From the NCBI GenBank assembly GCA_019414645.1, contig DXLP01000010.1, positions 1-62,684 on the forward strand: a stretch of DNA of 62,684 nucleotides, in the 5' to 3' direction. The DNA comes from Collinsella sp. GTDB taxonomy: Bacteria; Actinomycetota; Coriobacteriia; Coriobacteriales; Coriobacteriaceae. The notes beneath the pieces are model-generated. The model ran no database searches and was not told the DNA's origin. It worked only from the letters and a program-made list of their open reading frames with translations. The position numbers and the translations under genes were made by a program. Below are positions 43,497-51,914 of the stretch, piece by piece (position 1 is the first letter of the stretch; each line of letters opens with the position of its first letter).

Positions 43497-44957
43497 TTAG
43501 AAACCCTGGCCGTAGCCCTGGCCCTGGCCCTGCTGGCCGAGCAGCTCCTCCAGGTACTGGCGCAGCTGCTCATCGGTAATACCGCCGTTGCCAGTGTCGG
43601 TTGCACTGTCGTTCTGCTGCTGGTTCTGCAGTTCCTCGTCGGAGCCCAGCTCGACGGTGACCTTCTTCTCTTCCTTGCCGCGCATGAGCGTGATTTCGAC
43701 CTTCTCGCCCACCTCGTGGCTGCGTAGTGCGATGATCAGGCCATCGGCGCTCGTAATCTCGTCGTCGCCCAGCTTGGTAATGACATCGCCCTCTTGGATA
43801 CCGGCCTTGGCAGCAGGACCGTCCTCGACGACGCTCGCCACATACGCGCCGCTATCGGTGCTCAGCTTGTTGGTACGGGCGTTGAGCGCGTTGACGCTCG
43901 AAAGCGTGGCGCCCATGTACGGATGCACCGGCGTCTTACCGTCGATAATCTGGTCGGCAATGTTCTTGGCGTAGTTAACCGGAATGGCAAAGCCCACGCC
44001 CGAGCTGGAGCCCGAATAGCTCTCGATGAGCGAGTTGATACCCACGAGCTCGCCGTTGTCGTTAACGAGCGCGCCGCCGGAGTTGCCCGGGTTGATGGCG
44101 GCATCGGTCTGGATCATGTTGGCATAGATGGTGTTACCGCTGGTAGAGCTCATGGCCGTGGAGCGATACAGCGCCGACACGATGCCCGTGGATACAGATT
44201 GCTCGTTGCCAAACGGCGAGCCGATCGCCATGACCCACTCGCCCACGTTGAGCTTGGAGGAGTCACCAATCTCGATCGGGGTGAGCTTGGAAGCATCGGC
44301 GTCCTTGAGCTTGATGACGGCCAGGTCGCTCGAGGCATCGTTGCCCACGAACTCGGCCTCGTACGTAGTGCCGTCATCCATGGTCACCACGTACTGATCG
44401 TAGCCATCGACCACGTGGTTGTTGGTGAGAATGTGGCCCTCGGTATCGAGTACTACGCCCGAGCCGACGCTGCCCGAGTTATTCGAATCGTCAGCAGACT
44501 GCGAAAGTGAGCCATTCTGGCTACCGCTCGAAGTAGCGGTAATGGAGACCACAGAGGGCAGGGCCTTGGCAGAAACGGCCTCGGCCAGCGTGGTGTCCTC
44601 GGAATCAATCGTAATCTTTTGCGTCGACGAACCCGAAGCGCCCGCCGTCACGGCATTCTTGCCACCGCCGATATCGAGCGTGCCACTCATAATGAGTGCG
44701 ATGACCAGCAGGGCGCCGCAGGCGCAGCCGGCAAGCGCCGTAATAAAGATCGGCAGCTTTTTGGTCTTGGTCTTGACCACTGTGTGCTTGTTTACAACCT
44801 GCTGGCTGCCCAGCGGCTTGCCGGTCTGCGTGTCGTATGCCTGCACGTAGGGAATGTTGCTGTCGGCAGGCGTCGACTCCACCTGCACACGCGGCTGCTG
44901 CTGGGTCTCGCCGGCGTTGCCCGCATCCTGGGGACGCTGGGAATCGTTCTCGCTCAT
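43497..44957 (-). CDS. HtrA/DegP-like membrane-anchored serine protease
   Basis: The 486-residue protein has a cytoplasmic Gln/Pro-rich leader of about 70 residues, one membrane helix (LPIFITALAGCACGALLVIALI), a trypsin-like protease domain and one PDZ domain. The triad is His in LTNNHVV, Asp in SSDLAVIKL and Ser in NPGNSGGAL. The PDZ domain (AYVASVVEDGPAAKAGIQEGDVI) follows, and the tail is Gln/Gly-rich. HtrA proteins degrade misfolded envelope proteins. The ATG at 44957 has a GAAAGGA site. It lies downstream of the GlnR-like gene but behind a terminator, so it is probably a separate unit. Confidence 0.92.
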   Translation of the reverse strand: MSENDSQRPQDAGNAGETQQQPRVQVESTPADSNIPYVQAYDTQTGKPLGSQQVVNKHTVVKTKTKKLPIFITALAGCACGALLVIALIMSGTLDIGGGKNAVTAGASGSSTQKITIDSEDTTLAEAVSAKALPSVVSITATSSGSQNGSLSQSADDSNNSGSVGSGVVLDTEGHILTNNHVVDGYDQYVVTMDDGTTYEAEFVGNDASSDLAVIKLKDADASKLTPIEIGDSSKLNVGEWVMAIGSPFGNEQSVSTGIVSALYRSTAMSSTSGNTIYANMIQTDAAINPGNSGGALVNDNGELVGINSLIESYSGSSSGVGFAIPVNYAKNIADQIIDGKTPVHPYMGATLSSVNALNARTNKLSTDSGAYVASVVEDGPAAKAGIQEGDVITKLGDDEITSADGLIIALRSHEVGEKVEITLMRGKEEKKVTVELGSDEELQNQQQNDSATDTGNGGITDEQLRQYLEELLGQQGQGQGYGQGF

Positions 44958-44979
44958 GGCTGCGATCCTTTCGTCAAAT

Positions 44980-45010
44980 AACCAAAGGCCCGCCAAACAC
45001 GTGGCGGGCC
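44980..45010 (-). terminator. terminator after the GlnR-like gene
   Basis: GGCCCGCC (44987-44994) pairs with GGCGGGCC (45003-45010); TTTGGTTATTTG follows on the minus strand. The distance from the regulator stop (45166) is about 150 bases, with a family B palindrome in between. Confidence 0.7.
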
Positions 45011-45128
45011 ATCGTTGTTCACGTTGAGTTGTACCCCAATATGCGGGCACAAGTGTATGAGAACGCAATCTTTTAGGAAGGCTTAAGTTCTGTTGCAGAT
45101 TCGAGAGGAACCCGCACCTGCGTCAAAG

Positions 45129-45161
45129 CCACCACAAAGGTGCCTGTCCCCTTTGTGGTGG
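45129..45161. repeat. interspersed palindrome family B, copy 5
   Basis: CCACCACAAAGG pairs perfectly with CCTTTGTGGTGG around TGCCTGTCC. It ends four bases before the stop codon of the GlnR-like gene. Confidence 0.83.
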
Positions 45162-45165
45162 AAAT

Positions 45166-45828
45166 CTAGTCCTTAAACAGATAGCCCACGCCGCGGACGG
45201 TGGTGATGTGCGCCGCGATCTGCGGGCCCACCTTGGAGCGGATGCGTCGAATGTGCACGTCGACGGTGCGCGTGCCGCCGCAGTACTCAAAGCCCCACAC
45301 GCGGTGCAGCAGCACCTCGCGGCTGTAGGCGCGGTTGGGGTGCGTCGCCAAAAAGCTCAGCAGCGAGTACTCCATCAGCGTCAGGTCGATGGGCTCGTTA
45401 TCGAGTGTCACCTGGTAGGTAGCCAGGTTAATCTCGAGGTTATCGATATTGAGTACATCGTCGGCGGTGACGGTCTCCTCCTCGCCCATCAGGCGCTGCG
45501 CGCGAGCCTTGAGCTCGTTGGGTGTCGCCGTGGGGCATACAAAGTCGGCATGCGCGTGATTGGGCAGGCGCAAGGTACCGAGCGCCTCGTCGTCAACGAT
45601 CACCAACATGGGGACGCCACCACGATCGTCAAGCCACTTGGCAATCTGATCGATGCGGTCGCTGCGGATGCCATCTGAATCGAGAATCAGCAGGTCAAAG
45701 TCGTGCGCCGCAGTTGGCGAATCGGGGGTGGCCAGGCTCACCTCGACACCCAGGGTAGTCGTCAAGCTGCGGGCAAACTCGTGGAAGCGCGTCGTGCGCG
45801 CCATGAACAGGGCACTCTTTTCGGACAT
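45166..45828 (-). CDS. OmpR-family winged-helix regulator, GlnR-like
   Basis: The 220-residue protein has an N-terminal receiver-like domain and a C-terminal OmpR winged helix (LTLMEYSLLSFLATHPNRAYSREVLLHRVWG, with TRTVDVHIRRIRSKVG as recognition helix). The receiver is atypical: the Asp in LLILDSDG is present, but the acidic pocket and the switch Thr and Lys are not obvious, as in the orphan nitrogen regulator GlnR of actinobacteria. No sensor kinase is adjacent. The ATG at 45828 follows TTGGAGG. It lies 50 bases after a gene of the glutamine synthetase family, on the same strand, which supports a nitrogen-related role. The frame opens at 45912. Confidence 0.75.
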   Translation of the reverse strand: MSEKSALFMARTTRFHEFARSLTTTLGVEVSLATPDSPTAAHDFDLLILDSDGIRSDRIDQIAKWLDDRGGVPMLVIVDDEALGTLRLPNHAHADFVCPTATPNELKARAQRLMGEEETVTADDVLNIDNLEINLATYQVTLDNEPIDLTLMEYSLLSFLATHPNRAYSREVLLHRVWGFEYCGGTRTVDVHIRRIRSKVGPQIAAHITTVRGVGYLFKD

Positions 45829-45878
45829 ATCGGCCTCCAAAGAAATGAGCTCAATCGTACTGGAACAAGCCAGCGCGA

Positions 45879-47216
45879 TTAGGAGTTCGCCAGGTAGTGC
45901 TTGATCTCCCACTCGGTGATCGTAGACTCAAACTTATGCCACTCGTCGCGCTTCTTTTTGAGGAAGAAGCTGTGGATGTGCTCGCCGAGAGCATCCTTCA
46001 TAAACTGCGAGTCCTCAAACACGTCGAGCGCCTCTTTGAGCGAGCGCGGCAGCGGCGCGTAGCCGGCCTCGACCATCTGACGGTCGGTAAGCTTGAGCGT
46101 CTCGGCCGTGGCCTCGGGCGGGAGCTCCAGCTTGCGCTCGATGCCGTCCAGACCAGCCGCCAGCGTGACGGCGTTGACCAGGTACGGGTTGGCCATGGGG
46201 TCGGGACTGCGCAGCTCGATGCGCGTGGACAGCGGCTTGCCGGGCTTGTAGACCGGGATGCGGACCATACTCGCGCGGTTGCGCAGGCCCCACGTGGCGT
46301 ACTGCGGCACGGAGTCGCCACCCGTGGTGATGCGCTTGTACGAGTTGACCGTGGGGTTGGTGATGGCGCTGATCTCGCGCGCGTGCGCCAAGATGCCGGC
46401 CATGTAGTGCTTGGCGACGTCGGAGAGGTGGTACTTCTCGTCGTCCTCGCCCCAAAAGACGTTGTTGCCGTCATGGTCGAACAGCGACTGGCACAGGAAC
46501 ATAGCACTGCCATCCTCACCCGCCAACGGCTTGGGCATAAAGGAGGCGTGGCAACCGCTCTCGTAGGCCTGCTGCTTAATGATGAGTTTGGCCGTTGTGA
46601 TGGCGTCAGACATGCTCAGGGCCTCGGCGTGGCGCAGGCTCATGCCGTGCTGCGAGCGACCGGCGGCGTGGAAGGTGTACTCCACGGGCACGGACATCTT
46701 CTCGAGCGTGAGGACCGTGTTGCGGCGCAGGTCGCGGGCGGCATCGCTCACCGAAAGATCGAAGTAGCCCACGTTGTCGAGCGGCTCGGGGGTGTGCTCG
46801 TCGGGGAAGTAGTAATACTCCAGCTCGGCACCCACGTTGAGCAGATAGCCAGCCTTCTCGGCCTTGCGGAACATGCGGCGCAGGGCATCGCGCGGGTCGC
46901 CGGCGAACGGTTTGCGATCGGGAGTGCACACGTCGCAGAACACGCGGGCGACGCCGTTGTGGCTCGGGCGCCACGGCAGGATCTGGAAGGTCGAGGCATC
47001 GGGGAATGCGAGCATGTCGGCTTCCTCGGGCGTGGCAAAGCCCTCGATAGCCGAGCCGTCAAAGCCAATGCCCTCCTCAAAAGCGACCTCGAGGTCCTCG
47101 GGGCTGATGGCAAAGTTTTTGAGGCGGCCGAGAATGTCGACAAACCACAGACGCACAAAGCGGATATCACGCTGCTCTACGGAGCGGAGTACGTAATCGA
47201 TGTTCTGCTGGTTCAT
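45879..47216 (-). CDS. type I glutamine synthetase family protein with lost metal ligands
   Basis: The 445-residue protein matches GlnA over its length: GFDGSAIEGF, GAELEYYYF, NPTVNSYKR, RNRASMVRIP and RIELRSPDPMANPYL are all present. Compared with the family consensus, key metal positions have changed. The block EVAPGQHEI, which carries two Mn-binding Glu, reads FHAAGRSQHGM here, and GSGMHCH, which carries a Mn-binding His, reads GSAMFLC. It may therefore be inactive as a classical synthetase, or act on another amine, or serve as a sensor. The neighbouring GlnR-like regulator fits a regulatory role. The first two bases of its start region are normal (ATG 47216, GAAAGGGGAG). Confidence 0.8.
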   Translation of the reverse strand: MNQQNIDYVLRSVEQRDIRFVRLWFVDILGRLKNFAISPEDLEVAFEEGIGFDGSAIEGFATPEEADMLAFPDASTFQILPWRPSHNGVARVFCDVCTPDRKPFAGDPRDALRRMFRKAEKAGYLLNVGAELEYYYFPDEHTPEPLDNVGYFDLSVSDAARDLRRNTVLTLEKMSVPVEYTFHAAGRSQHGMSLRHAEALSMSDAITTAKLIIKQQAYESGCHASFMPKPLAGEDGSAMFLCQSLFDHDGNNVFWGEDDEKYHLSDVAKHYMAGILAHAREISAITNPTVNSYKRITTGGDSVPQYATWGLRNRASMVRIPVYKPGKPLSTRIELRSPDPMANPYLVNAVTLAAGLDGIERKLELPPEATAETLKLTDRQMVEAGYAPLPRSLKEALDVFEDSQFMKDALGEHIHSFFLKKKRDEWHKFESTITEWEIKHYLANS

Positions 47217-47349
47217 GTCGCTCCCCTTTCTTTCGGGCGGGTTTCGACTGGTCTATACCGCAGATACTATCGCAGAAAAATGTTTCCGCAGGGTTAAAGC
47301 GTATCAAGCGCTCAAAAAACGTGCGTGAACAGGCGGATGTGACAAACAG

Positions 47350-47721
47350 CTACCGCTCGGATTCGGAGACAATTTGCCTACAGGCTCGTTCCAGTACGGG
47401 GAACTCCATCGTCACTGCATCCCAAACAACCGAGCGGTCAACATTGCCGTAATCATGCGCAAGATAATTTCTCATGCCGATAATTCCGCGCCACTCAATT
47501 TCGGGATGAAGCCGCTGCGAGCTTTCCGACAACTTGCCTGCTTCTTCCGTCACCCTAAGCGCACACATCAAAAGGGAGTCCGCTAACGCCCTCGTCCGCA
47601 CATCATTAGCATGCAGAAACTGGTCCTCGGTGATATCAAAAGCCTTGATGCGCTCGTTCGTTTCAGAAATGGCCTCCAAGACCTCTTGAGCGCGGAGGGT
47701 GTCTGACTTACGCGCGATCAT
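47350..47721 (-). CDS. HepT-like HEPN ribonuclease toxin
   Basis: The 123-residue all-helical protein belongs to the HepT (DUF86) HEPN family. The catalytic RX4HXY motif is present as RNYLAHDY at residues 84-91. In known systems HepT cuts RNA or tRNA until the partner MntA AMPylates its Tyr. The start overlaps the end of the nucleotidyltransferase gene by 14 bases, so the two are translationally coupled with the antitoxin first. Confidence 0.85.
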   Translation of the reverse strand: MIARKSDTLRAQEVLEAISETNERIKAFDITEDQFLHANDVRTRALADSLLMCALRVTEEAGKLSESSQRLHPEIEWRGIIGMRNYLAHDYGNVDRSVVWDAVTMEFPVLERACRQIVSESER

Positions 47722-48202
47722 AAATGATCACTCCTTCGCGCTCGATTACCGCGGCAAGATCGTCATCAAGATAATCGCTCGAGACAAGATCAACCTGCCT
47801 TCCGGTTTCCTTGCGCACTGCCTCGCCAAACGCCGACAACGCAAAAAGACCAAAGCCCTGCTCGCGATCGACTTCGAGGCGCAAGTCGATATCGCTATCG
47901 GCACGCGCTTCGCCACGGGCATACGAGCCAAATAGAATCACGGTTTTGATGGCGGGAATCGGGCTGGCCGCCTCGCGGACGGCTGACTCAATCTGAGCAG
48001 TATCCAAAATGCCCGCCGCAGCGCTTTCGCTCGCAGAGCTTTTACCGAGTGAAGGAACAAACGGCAGCGAGCGCTCGCGCAGCATCTGTCTCATAAACAT
48101 ATTGACCGCAACGGACGAAGTCATGCCGAGCTCTTCGCACAGCTCGGCAAATGAATCTTTAATTGACGAGTCCACTCGCACACTCAGCACAGACGCAGCC
48201 AT
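47708..48202 (-). CDS. RelB/DinJ-like domain fused to MntA-type nucleotidyltransferase antitoxin
   Basis: The 164-residue protein joins two antitoxin modules. Residues 1-45 (VLSVRVDSSIKDSFAELCEELGMTSS, then VAVNMFMRQML) are a RelB/DinJ ribbon-helix-helix dimerisation and DNA-binding domain. Residues 84-164 are a minimal nucleotidyltransferase with the signature GSYARG at 92-97 and catalytic DID at 104-106, as in MntA, which inactivates HepT by AMPylation. The ATG at 48202 has an ideal AGGAGG site. The fusion would give the antitoxin enzyme its own DNA-binding part, so it could autoregulate its operon. Confidence 0.82.
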   Translation of the reverse strand: MAASVLSVRVDSSIKDSFAELCEELGMTSSVAVNMFMRQMLRERSLPFVPSLGKSSASESAAAGILDTAQIESAVREAASPIPAIKTVILFGSYARGEARADSDIDLRLEVDREQGFGLFALSAFGEAVRKETGRQVDLVSSDYLDDDLAAVIEREGVIIYDRA

Positions 48203-48244
48203 GGATACCTCCTGTATGACATTGTCTATATATTATCACACAGA

Positions 48245-49267
48245 TTAGCGCGAGGTCGAAGCGCGGTGTTCGATGTGGCCGGGTATCTCGATGCGCTTGG
48301 GGGCGAGCTTTGCGGCATCGCCCACCGTAGTGGTAACGACGTCGATGCGCTCGGACAGGCGCTCGACCACGCGCTCGGCAATGGTGAGGGTGTCCTGCGC
48401 GGCCGTGGTCACGCCGCCAAAGAGCACGTGGTTCCAGGGGCAATCGTCAAACGTAGCGATCTTGAGACCCGCCGGCAGCGAGGGACCCAGCTGCGCCAGC
48501 GCCTCGGTCAGACGCAGAAAGACCAAACCGTTGACGGCGATAAGGCCGAGCTTTTTACCTGCGTACTCGCGAATGGCCTCGTCCAGGCGGCCGACACCCG
48601 CGGCGCCACCGTCGGTCAGGGTGACGACCTCGCCGGCAAGGTCGCGACGCGAGAGCTCGTCGGCAAAGGCCTCGGCGCGCTCGCGACGAACGGAGCTGTC
48701 GTCGCTTGCCTCGGTGAGCAGGCACAGGCGCTCGCTGCCCGCGGCGGCCAAGGCGTCCACCAGGCCGGCGACCAGCTCGCGGTTGTTGGAGGTCACCAGA
48801 TCGATGCCGCCATTGGCAACATCGCGGTCGAGCAGCACAACAGGTAGGCGTCCCGCGGCCGCGGCGATTGCTTCGTCGTTGCCGCCGCAGGTGTTGACGA
48901 TCAGGCCGTCCACGCCGGCATCTATAAGCCTGGTGAGCGATTCGGCCTCCTTGACGGGGTCGTTGCCACTAATGGCCGTCATGAGCGAGCAGCCGCGCGT
49001 GGCGGCGCTGGCGGAAAGCCCTTCGAGCATGGCGCTGGAGAACGGGTTGGCGATGTCGGCTAGGATCACACCGATGAGGTTGGTGCGCGAGCTGCGCAGA
49101 TTGCGCGCGGCGGCACGTGGACGATAGCCGGTGCGCTCGATAACTGCCGCGATGCGAGCACGGGTTTCCTCGGTCATCTGCCCGGGGCGGTTGTTGAGGT
49201 AGCGCGAGACCGTGGCCGGACTCACGCCCGCCTCGGCGGCAATATCCTTGATTCTCATCTGCGCCAT
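48245..49267 (-). CDS. LacI-family transcription regulator
   Basis: The 340-residue protein has an N-terminal LacI helix-turn-helix (IKDIAAEAGVSPATVSRYLNN) with hinge helix, then a periplasmic-binding-protein fold for the effector (from NLIGVILADIANPFSSAMLEG). The ATG at 49267 follows GGGG; an ATG three codons on is equally possible. The frame opens at 49357. No sugar operon lies next to it, so its target is unknown. Confidence 0.9.
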   Translation of the reverse strand: MAQMRIKDIAAEAGVSPATVSRYLNNRPGQMTEETRARIAAVIERTGYRPRAAARNLRSSRTNLIGVILADIANPFSSAMLEGLSASAATRGCSLMTAISGNDPVKEAESLTRLIDAGVDGLIVNTCGGNDEAIAAAAGRLPVVLLDRDVANGGIDLVTSNNRELVAGLVDALAAAGSERLCLLTEASDDSSVRRERAEAFADELSRRDLAGEVVTLTDGGAAGVGRLDEAIREYAGKKLGLIAVNGLVFLRLTEALAQLGPSLPAGLKIATFDDCPWNHVLFGGVTTAAQDTLTIAERVVERLSERIDVVTTTVGDAAKLAPKRIEIPGHIEHRASTSR

Positions 49268-49390
49268 AGCGCACCCCGTTTCCCAACTGTCGGCATTCTG
49301 AGCCATTTTAGGCATTTTTAAAAAACTCGGTTGCAAAACGCTGTAGGTGAGCAACATCGTTTTTGTGTCTCGAGCAGATGCGATGATGGG

Positions 49391-50083
49391 CTAGATATTC
49401 GAGTCTTTAGGCAGCTCAAAATAGTCGGGATGCAAGGCGATAACCGGGCCCTGTTCCTCGGGCATCAGATGCAGGTGTGTCTCTGCCAGATAGCTCGCCG
49501 TGTCGGTATCGCCCCTCTTAATGGACTCGAGAATCCGGCGATGCTGACGACGAATCGGCTCCCAATCCAGATCCTGCGACACCATACGCAACCAGTTGTA
49601 CCGCTCAAAATGCGTATTGACGCTCTTCATCCAATCCCACAACATGTGGCGGCCGGCAATCTCAAAGCACGTCTCGTGGAATAGGTTGTCCAGATCGAAA
49701 AAGCGACGCGTTTCGCTATGGTCGAGCGACTCGGACTCGGCAAGAATCTGCTCGAGCCGATGTTTTTGCTCAGGCGTGGCGGCAGAGCAACATTTAATGA
49801 GTACGCTTCTCTCGAGTTTCTCACGCAAGAAACAGGCGTTCTCGGCGCGCTCCATGCTGATTTTTGAGACATAGGTGCCGCTTTTGGGACGCGTTTCCAC
49901 TAGCTCCTGCTCACGCAGGCGCACAAAGGACTCGCGAATGGGCGTGCGCCCGATTCCCGTCTCCTTTTCCAGACCAATCGCCGAAAGACGCGTGCCGGGC
50001 CTGAGCTCGGCATAGATGATCTTGGAGCGCAATGCGTTGTATGCCTGATCTTGCAGGCTCTGATTATGCTGGTGTTGTTCCAT
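49391..50083 (-). CDS. GntR-family regulator, FadR/FCD subfamily
   Basis: The 230-residue protein has an N-terminal winged helix (AYNALRSKIIYAELRPGTRLS and IGRTPIRESFVRL) and a C-terminal all-helical FCD domain with metal-binding His and Asp (FDLDNLFHETCFEIAG, and HLHLMPEE). Such regulators bind carboxylic acids. The ATG at 50083 follows CGAGGG; the frame extends to 50197. A broken copy of a similar regulator lies at 51968-52246, near the flavin reductase gene that one of the two might have controlled. Confidence 0.88.
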   Translation of the reverse strand: MEQHQHNQSLQDQAYNALRSKIIYAELRPGTRLSAIGLEKETGIGRTPIRESFVRLREQELVETRPKSGTYVSKISMERAENACFLREKLERSVLIKCCSAATPEQKHRLEQILAESESLDHSETRRFFDLDNLFHETCFEIAGRHMLWDWMKSVNTHFERYNWLRMVSQDLDWEPIRRQHRRILESIKRGDTDTASYLAETHLHLMPEEQGPVIALHPDYFELPKDSNI

Positions 50084-50155
50084 AAAGCCCTCGGATGAAG
50101 CCTCGGTTAATCGAATACCACCATGCAATACTATCGCATCCCCCGCCCCCTCATA

Positions 50156-50222
50156 AGTTGCGGTGGAATAGTTCCTGTTCAAAGCCTTCAGCAGCAAAAA
50201 CAGGAACTATTCCACCGCAACT
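50156..50222. repeat. interspersed palindrome family C, copy 1
   Basis: A 24-base arm beginning AGTTGCGGTGGAATAG (50156-50179) is perfectly inverted at 50199-50222. A related element is at 54449-54515. Confidence 0.8.
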
Positions 50223-50280
50223 TCCAACAGTCTTTTTGGGACGTGGCTTTTTTGGCTACCCTGAGCCGCAGGTCGGCCCC

Positions 50281-50443
50281 TTGCCACAAAAGGGGCCCAT
50301 CTACTACGTTAACGCGGAGAGCCCAGACCATGCTGAAAAGTGCGAAAACAAAACCGCAGGTAGACAGCTTGTCGATTTTCGAAAAAGCCGATTATGGTTG
50401 ACCCCTGCGGCTTAAACGTAGTAGATAGGCCCTTTTCGTGGCG
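50281..50443. repeat. 163-bp MITE-like element with terminal inverted repeats
   Basis: The outer arms of about 32 bases match as inverted repeats with a few mismatches; both contain ATCTACTACGTT and GCCAC. An inner pair CCGCAGG/CCTGCGG lies inside. No coding frame is supported. The structure suits a small non-autonomous mobile element or a repeat of the local palindrome type. Confidence 0.6.
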
Positions 50444-50565
50444 CAGCACTACTGCACCCCAAATTGGCATCCCGAGCCCTCGTGAGTTGCCAACAAGCTG
50501 TTCGCCCAGCGCTTTATCCGCGCGGCATTCGGAAAATAGCACCACCGTAAGAACCCGCGAACAGC

Positions 50566-50635
50566 GCTATACGTTGCTATATCTCACCATACTTTTCTAT
50601 ATCTTGCTATACTTTGCTATATCTTGCTATATCTT
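50566..50635 (+). repeat. seven 10-bp tandem repeats upstream of the AAA+ ATPase gene
   Basis: Seven contiguous units of consensus GCTATATCTT fill 50566-50635. The last two are identical and the third is the most diverged. Each contains TATA, so the array can offer several -10-like boxes at a spacing close to one helical turn. It ends 17 bases before the ATPase start. Confidence 0.85.
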
Positions 50636-50652
50636 GAGCAAAGGTGGCTCAC

Positions 50653-51744
50653 ATGCAAACAAACCCTTTTAAGCCCACAGCAGGTAAAACACCCCCCACG
50701 ATTATCGGCCGCGAAGATGTACTCGAAGAATTCAATGAAGGCCTCGTCAACGGGCCTGGTGCCCCAGGGCGCCTAATGCGCATAGCCGGCGTCCGTGGAA
50801 CGGGCAAGACGGTCCTCCTTGACGAGTGCTCACGTTTGGCGCAAAGCCGTGGCTGGACGGTCATAAAAGAGGTCGCAACCGAGGGACTTTGCCAGCGCAT
50901 TCTCGAACAGCTGCAGCCCAAATTCCAGGCCAAACACGCCAGATTTGAGCCCACCGTAGCTGGCATATCCATCGGCAGCATAGATATTGAGCGAATCGGC
51001 CCATCGCTACGCGACGCCATGAGACAGACAATATCCAAGAATGGAAATGGCCTGCTCATCACTCTCGACGAGGTTCAAGACGCAGAGCTCGATGAGGTCC
51101 GAACGCTCTCCATTGCGATTCAGCAGGTTATCGGCGAAGACCTTGATATCGCCTTTGTTTTTGCTGGGCTTCCTTCGATGATTGAAAGCATCATCAACGG
51201 AAAGACACTTACGTTTTTGCGCCGTGCCCTCCCCTTTGATCTGAAGGCTGTGGCAGTAACCGAAGTGTCGTACTCCCTCGAGGAAACCATTGAAGCGTCT
51301 GGCATGGAGTTGCAGCCAGGTATTGCCGGCCAACTTGCCGAGGCAACGCAAGGCTATCCTTTCATGATCCAACTCGTTGGATACTACGCATGGCAGTTGG
51401 CAAGACGCGCACATACAGCGATTATTGGAGAAGAAGAAGCCGAGCGTGGCATTGCAACGGCACGCGAACGCTTCTGCGCCATGGTGATTGAGCCCGCGCT
51501 GCAGCGCATTCCGCCCACGTGCATCGCTTATCTGCTGAGCATGGCGTCTTTGGGGCAGACGAGCTCGACCAGCATGGTTGCCGATGCCCTAAACAAAACG
51601 CCTCAACAGGTGAGCTCCGTCCGCAGCCGCCTGTTAAGAGAATCGATTATCGAGGCTCCTTCGTACGGCAAGGTCTCATTTGCTATCCCCTACATGCGCG
51701 ACTACCTCTACGAGCACAAAGCCGAACTGGAAGTTGAACTGTAG
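50653..51744 (+). CDS. AAA+ ATPase with C-terminal winged helix
   Basis: The 363-residue protein has P-loop RGTGKTVLL near residue 47 and a Walker B LLITLDEVQD near 137, then the sensor-1 region DIAFVFAGLPS. The C-terminal 80 residues look like a winged helix (AYLLSMASLGQTSSTSMVADALNKTPQQVSSVRSRLL, the last part being the recognition helix). This is the layout of the Orc1/Cdc6-like or 'archaeal-type' ATPases found widely in gut bacteria; their role is not known. The ATG at 50653 follows AAAGGTGG; a GTG at 50644 is also in frame. Tandem 10-base repeats lie just upstream and four further repeats just downstream. Confidence 0.85.
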   Translation: MQTNPFKPTAGKTPPTIIGREDVLEEFNEGLVNGPGAPGRLMRIAGVRGTGKTVLLDECSRLAQSRGWTVIKEVATEGLCQRILEQLQPKFQAKHARFEPTVAGISIGSIDIERIGPSLRDAMRQTISKNGNGLLITLDEVQDAELDEVRTLSIAIQQVIGEDLDIAFVFAGLPSMIESIINGKTLTFLRRALPFDLKAVAVTEVSYSLEETIEASGMELQPGIAGQLAEATQGYPFMIQLVGYYAWQLARRAHTAIIGEEEAERGIATARERFCAMVIEPALQRIPPTCIAYLLSMASLGQTSSTSMVADALNKTPQQVSSVRSRLLRESIIEAPSYGKVSFAIPYMRDYLYEHKAELEVEL

Positions 51745-51763
51745 AAACGACAACTGCCCTGCA

Positions 51764-51889
51764 AGACGAAAACCGTTTTCGTACGGATTTAAAGCAGACG
51801 TAAACGGTTTTCGTCTTGATTTGCGTCCGAAATTAAGACGTAAATCGCGCTTTCGTACGCTTATTACCAGACGCAAACTGTTTTCGTCT
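51764..51889. repeat. four AGACG-type repeats downstream of the AAA+ ATPase gene
   Basis: Copies of the pattern AGACGNAAAC...TTTTCG begin at 51764, 51796, 51836 and 51869. The first two include a perfect 15-pair inverted repeat (AGACGAAAACCGTTT with AAACGGTTTTCGTCT). They lie between the ATPase stop and its terminator. Confidence 0.65.
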
Positions 51890-51914
51890 GTCAATATGTC
51901 TGCAATCCAAACGA

